From Anaerolineaceae bacterium (GTDB taxonomy: Bacteria > Chloroflexota > Anaerolineae > Anaerolineales > Anaerolineaceae): DNA of 13,203 bases. The notes beneath the pieces are model-generated. The model saw only the letters and a list, made by a program, of their open reading frames with translations, was not told where the DNA came from and made no database searches. The first letter of the stretch is position 1. Every line of letters starts with the position of its first letter. Positions 7,485 through 13,203 of the stretch are shown here, in pieces. The stretch is taken from assembly GCA_003158355.1 (NCBI GenBank), contig PMIV01000285.1, forward strand, positions 1 through 13,203, read 5' to 3'. A program made the position numbers and the translations under genes.

Positions 7485-9176
7485 TCAAGGTAAACCACAG
7501 TAATGAGAAAGATCAATATTGTTCTGAACTAACTTGTTATCTTTAGATAGAACAACATTATACCCATCGACCTTACAAACCAGCATATTAGCCGAAAGGG
7601 ACTCTTTTGCGGCTAATACAAATTTAGGGTCCCAGAGAAGATACAATGTCTTATTATCTATTTTGTTGGTCAGTAGATCATTCCAAATTTGTTCACCATC
7701 TTTTTCGATGGTTTTATAATCAGCTCGAGAAAAATACCCCCAATTTAGGGTCATTTCGTTTTGTTGAGCATATAAAGCAATTGGCTCATAGAAAGACAAA
7801 AGGTCTTGGGTTGCTGGAAGTATTACTATATGTTCATTGGTTTTAGAGGCTTCTTGCCAAAACTCGCCTTGAATGGGTGAATGATAATCAGAAAAACCAC
7901 TAATTTTTTTTGCAGAATACAGAGGTTGAATATCAATTAATTGAATTACTAATGCCAGTACCAGTAATGGTGTTGAGTATTTCAAGTTTCTATTAACACT
8001 GATCAAACCAAATAAAACCAAAAAATAGAACACAGGCCAAATAAAACGACCGGAAGAACGAAACGCGGAACACAGATTATTAGCGAATTTTGGTAAATGA
8101 ATTTCCCACATCATAAAATTATTGACAAACGCTTTGTTTGAAAATGCAAACAAAATAAATAGAACTGAAATAAAAATTAAAGGTAATATAAATTTCAATT
8201 GCCGAGAAGAATAATCTTTTTGGAAATAAAGTAAAAAAGCAACGGAAAAAATGATTAAATTTCCTAATCCAAGATAACTGAACCCCTCATATTGTTCTGG
8301 AACGGCAAGAGGCATTTTATTAAGGATAGAGGAATAGGAAAGTGGGTTAATAAACTCATTAAGGTTCCAAGAGTAATATCCGAATCCGAAATCTGCAAGG
8401 TCATTGATTTTCAAACTGAAATACCCCAAACAATAACTTGCTAAAAGCATTATGCCTAATACTGAACACACATCTAGAATCAATCCCCACTTTTTCTTTT
8501 CTCTGCTATATCGAAAAAAAAGACTAACTCCCCATAATGGAATTAACATTGCTACAAAATAAAGATGAACCAGTAATGCCACTGAAAACAAAACTAGCCA
8601 AGCGCCACGCCACAATCTGTGGCGGTATTCCAGAAAGATAAACCAAATCGCTGCTAATAAGATCCATTGGGCAGTTAGTGAATTGTGATAAAAAACCCGA
8701 AAGATCAATGGCGGAGAAAGTACGAGTAATGATGCCCCCAAGATATTTTTAAAGAAAGAAGGAGAAAATTCATTTAGAATTAATGCTCCAAAAAATAATT
8801 GACCAATTACTGAAGTTAATTCCCAAATCCCTAGATATTGGAAATGTTTTGTTAGCAGGGGGGAAAGCAGTTTAAATGGAAAAGCAAACAATGGGATAGA
8901 ATCCATGAAAGTTAAATAGGTTCCATAAGGATAACCATAATTAACGATACGTCCCAACGGGAAATGCCAGGGTTCTTGGCGAAAAAATTCCCAGCCAAGT
9001 TGATGCTGAAACAGATCCCCGCCAGAATTATAGATCCAGTATACATTTGTAAAATAAAGCGGGTATCGACCATAGAGGAGAAGAAACCAAAGAAATCCGA
9101 TGATGATACTGAGGAGGAGTAATGTAAGGATTTGATAAATGCGATGCGTTTTATAGAAGTAGATGAGCTTATTCAT
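7485..9176 (-). CDS. DUF6311-like polytopic membrane protein (putative GT-C glycosyltransferase)
   Basis: This is a 563-aa protein from ATG at 9176, which has AGAGGA 12 nt upstream. A GTG nine codons earlier (9203) has no site. After one N-terminal helix, the first outer loop carries GGDLFQHQLGWEFFRQEPW, then FPLGRIVNYGYPYG and FMDSIPLFAFP. This GD..QH..GW.FFR...W.FPLG pattern is what I associate with DUF6311, a large GT-C-like membrane family. About ten further helices follow. The last 140 residues or so form a soluble, probably extracytoplasmic domain (HIVILPATQD, LYLLWDPKF, VVLSKDN). Base composition is clearly more AT-rich than the flanking genes, so it may have a different origin. It lies between two other GT-C-like genes, suggesting a glycan assembly or glycosylation role. 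Donor and acceptor are unknown. Confidence 0.78.
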   Translation of the reverse strand: MNKLIYFYKTHRIYQILTLLLLSIIIGFLWFLLLYGRYPLYFTNVYWIYNSGGDLFQHQLGWEFFRQEPWHFPLGRIVNYGYPYGTYLTFMDSIPLFAFPFKLLSPLLTKHFQYLGIWELTSVIGQLFFGALILNEFSPSFFKNILGASLLVLSPPLIFRVFYHNSLTAQWILLAAIWFIFLEYRHRLWRGAWLVLFSVALLVHLYFVAMLIPLWGVSLFFRYSREKKKWGLILDVCSVLGIMLLASYCLGYFSLKINDLADFGFGYYSWNLNEFINPLSYSSILNKMPLAVPEQYEGFSYLGLGNLIIFSVAFLLYFQKDYSSRQLKFILPLIFISVLFILFAFSNKAFVNNFMMWEIHLPKFANNLCSAFRSSGRFIWPVFYFLVLFGLISVNRNLKYSTPLLVLALVIQLIDIQPLYSAKKISGFSDYHSPIQGEFWQEASKTNEHIVILPATQDLLSFYEPIALYAQQNEMTLNWGYFSRADYKTIEKDGEQIWNDLLTNKIDNKTLYLLWDPKFVLAAKESLSANMLVCKVDGYNVVLSKDNKLVQNNIDLSHYCGLP

Positions 9177-9311
9177 AAAAATAAAAAATCCTCTTTGTAT
9201 CACGTTGATTGATTAAAAATAAATTTTTATTTACCGCTGTCCAAATTGAAGAGAACCATTCGAATGAAATTTTGCCTTATCTCCCTCACAATTTGTAAAC
9301 CCTTTATCAAA

Positions 9312-11108
9312 TTATTGGATTCTGCGGTAAATATTATAGTTTTCAAGAGATTTTACATATTCATAATTTGAACAGACATAGTTGAGAATAGCCTGCAGCG
9401 GTTCACCATTTGCCGGGTTTGCTTTAAGACAACTTTCTTTATTTTGCCCTTGAATAAATGGCATACCACCATCTACTGTATCCACGATATATAAAGGTGG
9501 GTCAGCCTCAATCTCTGTTTTGATGGTGTTACGAATTTTGGTTTGATAAGGTGATTCGAGGTATGCGGCAAATTGGAAAGAATAACGTGTTGGTGACTCT
9601 CGATTTGCCAAAAAGTAGATACCAGATTCCCAGCCCCACACCAGAATTTTATCCTCTGGCTTTGTTACAGAATCGATATAACTAACTGTCTGAGATTGCC
9701 AACCTTTCCTGCCTGAGATTCGGCTGATAATCACTTCAAGTGGTGTAAAACAACCCATGATCATCGTTGCAATGATCAGGCAGTTTATAAAATAGGCAGA
9801 GCTTTTCTTCTCTTTTGAGATGCAATTTAGCCATAAAATAGAACCCGTCAAAAAAAAGAAAAGGCAAGGCAGGCAGGTTATATAATAATGCGGGAAATTT
9901 CTACCCGAAATAGATATCGCTGCAAAAACAATTGGAAAATCGATAAGGCCAAGGAAAATATAAATTGCGGGGTTTGAAGGTGACCAATTGATGCTATTTG
10001 CCACCTGACGTAGACTAATCTCCGTTTTTGTTTGAGTTTTTTTCTTGTTGAAGAACAAAAATGCAGTCAAACCCAAGAATAATGTACTGAAAAAGATTAA
10101 TAGCCACTGTAACAACCCAATACCAGGTTCTTTTCCAAAAATTTGCGAAAAAAGGAACAGGAGCGAACCCGCAATTCCAATGCCCAGGCATATCCATTTG
10201 CTGGTTTGTTTTAAAAAGATCTGTTTGAACCACGGTACCATCTTTACCAGAACGATCAGGGCAAAAGTGAGCCATAGGCAATCGGTGATGAACAAAAGCG
10301 GATAAGAGTTTTGAAATACAACAACTTGTAGCAAAGAATGGAGCCATTCGAGCAAAACCTGACTGGAATAATATTTGTTGATTAAGTAGGCATCGACGAT
10401 GTAATCTTGCGCTGCATTGTGGCTGATAAAATAAATAAGAAAGGTCAGGTTAACCACCGCAAACCCAAGAAAATACCAGAGAATGTCCAAGAGGATAGTT
10501 TTGTTTTTGTAAACCCAGGCCGAAAACAGCAAGAAGATTCCGATGGTGATGGTTACGTCTATATAAGTCTGCTTCAGACAGAAAATTGCTCCTGATAGAA
10601 TCCCCATTATTAATGCAGATATTGGACGGGAATACTTATGACGATCGGGTAAATAACCCAGGAAAAAAATCGCCATCAAGCCAGCCTGAAATGTGATGGC
10701 ATACTCTTCAGTATAATTTCCGCTCATGATCTGAAAAATGGTAAGAAAACTGAGTAATGAGATGAAGAAACCATAAACAGGAGGTAAGATTTTTCTCAAC
10801 AAGTAAAAAAGCAGTGCAAAGGCAAGGATAAATAACCCCAATTCCAGAGCCCAAACTCCCCAGGGTGATCCTTTTCCAAGCCATAAGCCAAGCGCATTCA
10901 GAAAGTACACTAAAGGTTGTTTGTTATCCCAGTTTTGTAAATACAACACTTTTCCCTTGAGGATTTGTGATCCAATATAAAGAAAAATTCCCGAGTCTGT
11001 ATGTGGAACGGGAAGGTACGCGGGTGAAAAAGTGATAAAACCTGAAGTGATGATAATAGATTGGAAAAAGACCAGGAAGGCAAATTTGTACCTTTTTAAA
11101 AATTGCAT
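9312..11108 (-). CDS. GT39/RgtA-like membrane glycosyltransferase
   Basis: This is a 598-aa polytopic protein with about 11-12 hydrophobic segments. ATG at 11108 follows GAGG by only 6 nt. The first external loop has HTDSGIFLYIGSQILKGKV (acidic Asp38) followed by NWDNKQPLVYFLNALGL (60-76). This is the D(S/E)G.Y.Y.G..I..G..PY...WD.K.P..Y..NA arrangement of bacterial GT39-like and Rgt-like transferases; the usual KPP is KQP here. A GNYTEEYA segment follows the second helix pair. The C-terminal 150 residues are soluble, with KILVWGWESGIYFLANRESPTRY near their start, a domain commonly seen after the helices in Chloroflexota members. Sugar transfer from a lipid-linked donor on the outer face is the likely chemistry. 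The 108-bp gap to the next gene downstream holds no clear terminator, so the two may be co-transcribed. Confidence 0.82.
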   Translation of the reverse strand: MQFLKRYKFAFLVFFQSIIITSGFITFSPAYLPVPHTDSGIFLYIGSQILKGKVLYLQNWDNKQPLVYFLNALGLWLGKGSPWGVWALELGLFILAFALLFYLLRKILPPVYGFFISLLSFLTIFQIMSGNYTEEYAITFQAGLMAIFFLGYLPDRHKYSRPISALIMGILSGAIFCLKQTYIDVTITIGIFLLFSAWVYKNKTILLDILWYFLGFAVVNLTFLIYFISHNAAQDYIVDAYLINKYYSSQVLLEWLHSLLQVVVFQNSYPLLFITDCLWLTFALIVLVKMVPWFKQIFLKQTSKWICLGIGIAGSLLFLFSQIFGKEPGIGLLQWLLIFFSTLFLGLTAFLFFNKKKTQTKTEISLRQVANSINWSPSNPAIYIFLGLIDFPIVFAAISISGRNFPHYYITCLPCLFFFLTGSILWLNCISKEKKSSAYFINCLIIATMIMGCFTPLEVIISRISGRKGWQSQTVSYIDSVTKPEDKILVWGWESGIYFLANRESPTRYSFQFAAYLESPYQTKIRNTIKTEIEADPPLYIVDTVDGGMPFIQGQNKESCLKANPANGEPLQAILNYVCSNYEYVKSLENYNIYRRIQ

Positions 11109-11222
11109 AAGACCTCGAGAAAAAAACCTGTTTGGAATTTAAATTAGTATATCTTATATCAGTGGGATTATTTACGGCCTCGAATATGGACGCTTTAAAT
11201 ATTTTACCGTAATTCCACTTCA

Positions 11223-11235
11223 GGTGAATTTCACC
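11223..11235. promoter_or_regulatory. Perfect 13-bp palindrome upstream of the small ORF
   Basis: GGTGAA-T-TTCACC is a perfect 6+1+6 palindrome. It lies 30 bp before the ATG of the 45-codon ORF and 115 bp upstream of the glycosyltransferase at 11108, between divergent genes. It could be an operator. No matching -35/-10 pair stands out around it. Confidence 0.4.
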
Positions 11236-11265
11236 AAAAGTTTCATGCAAAATTGATTTAGTTTT

Positions 11266-11403
11266 ATGCCCAATTATGGGCGTTCAATGCACTCATACGA
11301 TGATATGAAAAAGCAAGTAGATTCATTGACTGTAGATCAAGATGCCGGAAATGATCAAATACAAGAACTAATAAAACTACTGACAACGATGCATAAACAA
11401 TAA
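11266..11403 (+). CDS. Small 45-aa hypothetical protein
   Basis: ATG at 11266 opens a 45-codon frame beginning MPNYGRSMHSYDD and ending ELIKLLTTMHKQ, with TAA at 11401-11403. The C-terminal third could form an amphipathic helix, and the rest is polar and acidic/basic mixed. I do not recognise a family. In favour: an intrinsic terminator begins 3 nt after the stop, the codon choice looks ordinary, and the ORF fills the gap between divergent genes. Against: no Shine-Dalgarno site is visible before the ATG, and an in-frame TGA lies four codons upstream, so no earlier start is possible. Its last two codons and stop (AAA CAA TAA) are the beginning of the long direct repeat also found at 13110, where no matching ORF remains. 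Confidence 0.5.
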   Translation: MPNYGRSMHSYDDMKKQVDSLTVDQDAGNDQIQELIKLLTTMHKQ

Positions 11404-11512
11404 ACCCTCTGAAGATTTCAGAGAGTTTTTCTTTCGGATTGTACTGACCTCAACCTATAAAAGGTGGACCTGGTAGGATTCGCCTGTACCCCTCGTGGGT
11501 AAACCTACGACC
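11395..11512. repeat. Long direct repeat, copy B (full length)
   Basis: From AAACAATAAAC at 11395 this copy aligns with 13110-13203, with about ten differences over 95 columns. A stretch from AAAAGGTGG through TGTACC (about 32 bp) is identical. The unit contains a terminator hairpin (11407-11434), a spacer TTCTTTCGGA...GACCTC, and a core that ends GGGTAAACCTACGACC. The core can fold as GTAGG/CCTAC around TACCC-CTCGT-GGGTA. The core alone matches the two diverged copies at 7271-7394. Confidence 0.85.
11407..11434 (+). terminator. Rho-independent terminator after the small ORF
   Basis: CTCTGAA, loop GAT, TTCAGAG gives a 7-bp perfect stem. AG and TTTTTCTTT follow. It starts 3 nt after the stop codon of the 45-aa ORF. 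The matching segment in the copy at 13110 has lost most of the stem (CTGA...TCAG only). Confidence 0.75.
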
Positions 11513-11524
11513 AAGCGATAATCG

Positions 11525-11553
11525 CTCAAGTCCAAGTGGGCTAGAGGTTTTTT
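11525..11553 (+). terminator. Second + strand terminator-like hairpin, after repeat copy B
   Basis: CTCAAGTCC, loop AAGT, GGGCTAGAG pairs 8 of 9 positions (one A-A mismatch, one T-G) and is followed by G and six T. With the terminator at 11407 it brackets a transcript-sized stretch of about 120 nt that holds the repeat core. Its left arm overlaps an alternative hairpin, AGCGAT-A-ATCGCT (11514-11526), so the two structures exclude each other. Confidence 0.6.
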
Positions 11554-11579
11554 ATTCTTGTAATGTGAAGTTGTAAATA

Positions 11580-12554
11580 CTAAGGGCGTAACGTTGTCCA
11601 CGCTCGACTAGGTGAACGCAAGTCACGAAATGCAAGGATAGTGCTTCCTAACTCAAGTTCGAATGTGTATTCAAAATCACCATCGAATTCAAATGATCCC
11701 AATAAAGGGAACCATCGAGAACTTTCTGCGACAACAACTATTCCTCTACATCGATCGATATTGAAAGGAATACGAATATAAGGTGTTCCAGCACGCACTA
11801 TCTCTGCTGCCTTTCCGATTGAAAAAAGTAAGATAAATTGCTCTGTGAATGAAAAGTCTGCAAAAAGTGCGTTACCATCAAAAGTTTCTTCTGGCTTCCC
11901 TATAGCTGGTACAGCTCGTATACCACGAACATAACGAGTTGCAAGATCCAAGTCAGGAGGTATTGTGCCATTTACTCTCCATCCCACACATTTAGCTGCT
12001 TCGTTAATGCTAAGGCTACGTATAGAGTCGAACCATTGTATATCAGTCAATTCGGGTTGAACCTTCTTGATTTCGTTCCATTTACTCACTATCACGGCAA
12101 GGTCAGTTATTCCAGCACCTTGATTAGAAAAATGTTTCATTAGGTTCTCTGACACAGTTATGCAATAATCTACACCCATTTGAGAAGCAATATCAGGATG
12201 TTCAACCATCTGATCAAGAAATGGATCCGTGGTTATTGACAATACTATGGTTGCAACTTCAGGATTATATAAAACCCTAAACGTTTGGACATCATTTTTA
12301 CCCGCTAATATTACACCAACTCTCCAAGCTCTTAACCAACCTTTCGCTTGACGGATATTATGAATTTCATCCTGCTTCCATCCTTTGCCAGTTTCCGTCA
12401 TATACATCAATACTAAAGTATCCCGGCAATACCAGGCCAAATCAGCAGGTTCACGCGTTCCAGGACCTTTCTTGTAATTATCAGGTCGAAAAAGATATTT
12501 CCTACCAAGTGTAAATCCCGTTAGATCATGAATAAGGTCCTCTTGAAGGCTCAT
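11580..12554 (-). CDS. Hypothetical protein with degenerate PD-(D/E)XK-like N-terminal region
   Basis: This 324-aa protein is read from ATG at 12554 (GGGA 8 nt upstream). An ATG 20 codons earlier at 12614 has no usable site and adds an unconserved-looking hydrophobic stretch. I cannot name a family with certainty. Numbered from the 12554 start, residues 13-80 show FTLGRKYLFRP, REPADLAWYC (34-43), LVLMYMTE (47-54) and later IRQAKGWLRAWR (67-78). The spacing of E-P-x-D, a hydrophobic beta strand and a Trp-rich helix resembles restriction-endonuclease-fold proteins. The lysine normally ending the (D/E)xK strand is absent: M52, T53 and E54 occupy that area, so nuclease activity is doubtful. The remaining 240 residues are soluble mixed alpha/beta with no motif I know. 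It lies 104 bp after the coiled-coil membrane gene on the same strand and may be its operon partner. Confidence 0.75.
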   Translation of the reverse strand: MSLQEDLIHDLTGFTLGRKYLFRPDNYKKGPGTREPADLAWYCRDTLVLMYMTETGKGWKQDEIHNIRQAKGWLRAWRVGVILAGKNDVQTFRVLYNPEVATIVLSITTDPFLDQMVEHPDIASQMGVDYCITVSENLMKHFSNQGAGITDLAVIVSKWNEIKKVQPELTDIQWFDSIRSLSINEAAKCVGWRVNGTIPPDLDLATRYVRGIRAVPAIGKPEETFDGNALFADFSFTEQFILLFSIGKAAEIVRAGTPYIRIPFNIDRCRGIVVVAESSRWFPLLGSFEFDGDFEYTFELELGSTILAFRDLRSPSRAWTTLRP

Positions 12555-12635
12555 ATTAATTCCCACATTTCGTAAGTAGACCACCAAAATAATTTTGTTT
12601 TTGTATTGTTTCATCCTAATTCAGTGACAACACAG

Positions 12636-12654
12636 AAAAAATACCATGATGGTA
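12636..12654 (-). terminator. Weak hairpin plus U run between the two minus-strand genes
   Basis: On the - strand TACCATCATGGTA, a perfect palindrome around one base, is followed directly by six T. It begins 4 nt after the stop of the 110-aa gene. The workable stem is only 4-5 AT-rich pairs, so it might reduce rather than stop read-through into the downstream gene, or bind a regulator. Confidence 0.35.
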
Positions 12655-12658
12655 ATAA

Positions 12659-12991
12659 TTATAGTTTTAGAAACCAGGGTAAAAGAGCATTTTTGAGAAT
12701 TAATACAAAAACAATCAAATAAATGATGCCAAGAACGATATTAATTAAAAGCTGGGCAATAAAATGATATCCCCAAACGAAAAATGCTCTCTTCAGAAAA
12801 CTGGGACTGAACAAGCCGCTTTTGGGAATATTATTCGAAATTGTTTCAGGTAATTCAGCTTTACTGACGAAGCGCTTTTTAACTTCAGAAACCAATTCAG
12901 CATTGGCCTGTTCCAGATCGTCGATGCGTTTTTCTTGATTGGTTAGGAGCTCTGTGAGATCATCCAGATTATTTATCTTTGGTGATTCCAT
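12659..12991 (-). CDS. Small coiled-coil membrane protein, hypothetical
   Basis: This 110-aa protein starts at ATG 12991 with a strong GGGAGGG site 5 nt upstream. Residues 1-45 are charged and heptad-like (LDDLTELLTNQEKRIDDLEQANAELVSEV, split here by description only) and predict a coiled coil. Residues 46-70 are a basic linker containing SGLFSPSFLKRAF. Residues about 72-106 hold one long or two short membrane helices (WGYHFIAQLLINIV, LGIIYLIVFVLIL). Charge placement (KR before the helix) suggests the coiled coil stays in the cytoplasm. No family is recognised. It is the first gene of a probable two-gene unit bracketed by direct repeats. Its partner has a degenerate nuclease-like region, so a membrane-anchoring role for the pair is conceivable but unproved. 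Confidence 0.75.
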   Translation of the reverse strand: MESPKINNLDDLTELLTNQEKRIDDLEQANAELVSEVKKRFVSKAELPETISNNIPKSGLFSPSFLKRAFFVWGYHFIAQLLINIVLGIIYLIVFVLILKNALLPWFLKL

Positions 12992-13064
12992 TTATCCCTC
13001 CCTGATAGATTGAGAACACACAAAAATGCCGAAATATTGTCGAATTTCCACCATTCTTAACATT

Positions 13065-13094
13065 ATTGTAGCATTATTCAAATCCATATGGTAA
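13065..13094 (-). promoter_or_regulatory. Candidate promoter for the 110-aa gene
   Basis: On the - strand TTACCA (13089-13094) and TACAAT (13065-13070) are spaced 18 bp apart. Transcription would begin near 13058, giving a leader of about 65 nt before the ATG at 12991. The match is 4/6 and 5/6. Confidence 0.35.
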
Positions 13095-13109
13095 TTAATA
13101 GAATCGCTT

Positions 13110-13203
13110 AAACAATAAACTCCCTGAGATTTCAGAAAGTTTTTCTTTCGGACTGCACCGACCTCACACTTAAAAGGTGGACCTGGTAGGATTCGCCTGT
13201 ACC
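13110..13203. repeat. Long direct repeat, copy C (cut by window end)
   Basis: It aligns with 11395-11489 in the same orientation, starting AAACAATAAAC and identical from AAAAGGTGG to the last base. The terminator-like part is degenerate (CTGA...TCAG, then AAAGTTTTTC). The rest of the core must lie beyond the window. No ORF equivalent to the 45-codon gene precedes it: a stop codon lies six codons upstream in that frame and no ATG intervenes. Confidence 0.85.

Noticed and set aside
7250..7516. Minus-strand ORF of 88 codons
   Set aside because: It begins inside the 3' end of the DUF6311-like gene, has no ribosome site, and its only notable content is the two repeat copies read in frame. It is treated as repeat sequence.
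11395..13203. Integron cassette array with attC sites
   Set aside because: No integrase is present and the repeats lack recognisable RYYYAAC/GTTRRRY ends and the usual long imperfect attC palindrome. The bracketing by direct repeats is reported without that label.
7271..13203. CRISPR array
   Set aside because: The repeats are too few, too long and too diverged, with kilobase spacing and no cas genes.
1..13203. tRNA or rRNA genes
   Set aside because: No T-loop consensus with a matching acceptor stem was seen on either strand, and no rRNA-like stretch was seen.

Overview
The window most resembles a chromosomal segment of an Anaerolineae-type Chloroflexota. This is inferred from gene style, not from a marker gene. 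The indicators are a lipoprotein with an NBR1-type Ig-like domain between Thr/Pro-rich linkers, a PAS-GAF-GAF-GAF-HD-GYP protein, and several GT-C-type membrane glycosyltransferase-like proteins. There is no rRNA, tRNA, transposase or CRISPR array that I can recognise.

Layout. Bases 1-288 hold the 3' end of a DUF4126 membrane protein on the + strand, closed by a strong hairpin terminator. A secreted lipoprotein (376-1137, -) and a large soluble c-di-GMP phosphodiesterase-type sensor (1423-4107, -) follow. The sensor is divergent from an aldo/keto reductase (4385-5353, +) that has a textbook terminator. The region between the divergent pair carries a perfect -10 hexamer and two perfect inverted repeats that look like operators.

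From 5475 to 11108 lie three unrelated polytopic GT-C-like proteins, all on the - strand: a GT39-like protein, a DUF6311-like protein and a second GT39/RgtA-like protein. They look like a surface-glycan or protein-glycosylation group. The middle gene is visibly more AT-rich than its neighbours.

From 11109 to the end the window becomes accessory in character. It has a 45-codon + strand ORF that ends 3 nt before an intrinsic terminator. It also has two - strand genes: a 110-aa coiled-coil/membrane protein, and a protein of 324 aa (344 aa from the upstream start) with a degenerate PD-(D/E)XK-like N-terminal region. These two genes lie between two direct copies of a repeat (11395-11512 and 13110-13203, the latter cut by the window end).

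The core of that repeat also occurs twice, more diverged, at 7271-7394 between the first two glycosyltransferase genes. The repeat family, its linked hairpins and terminators, and the two-gene segment it brackets are the least explained part of the window. No database search was possible, so family names come from motif recognition.
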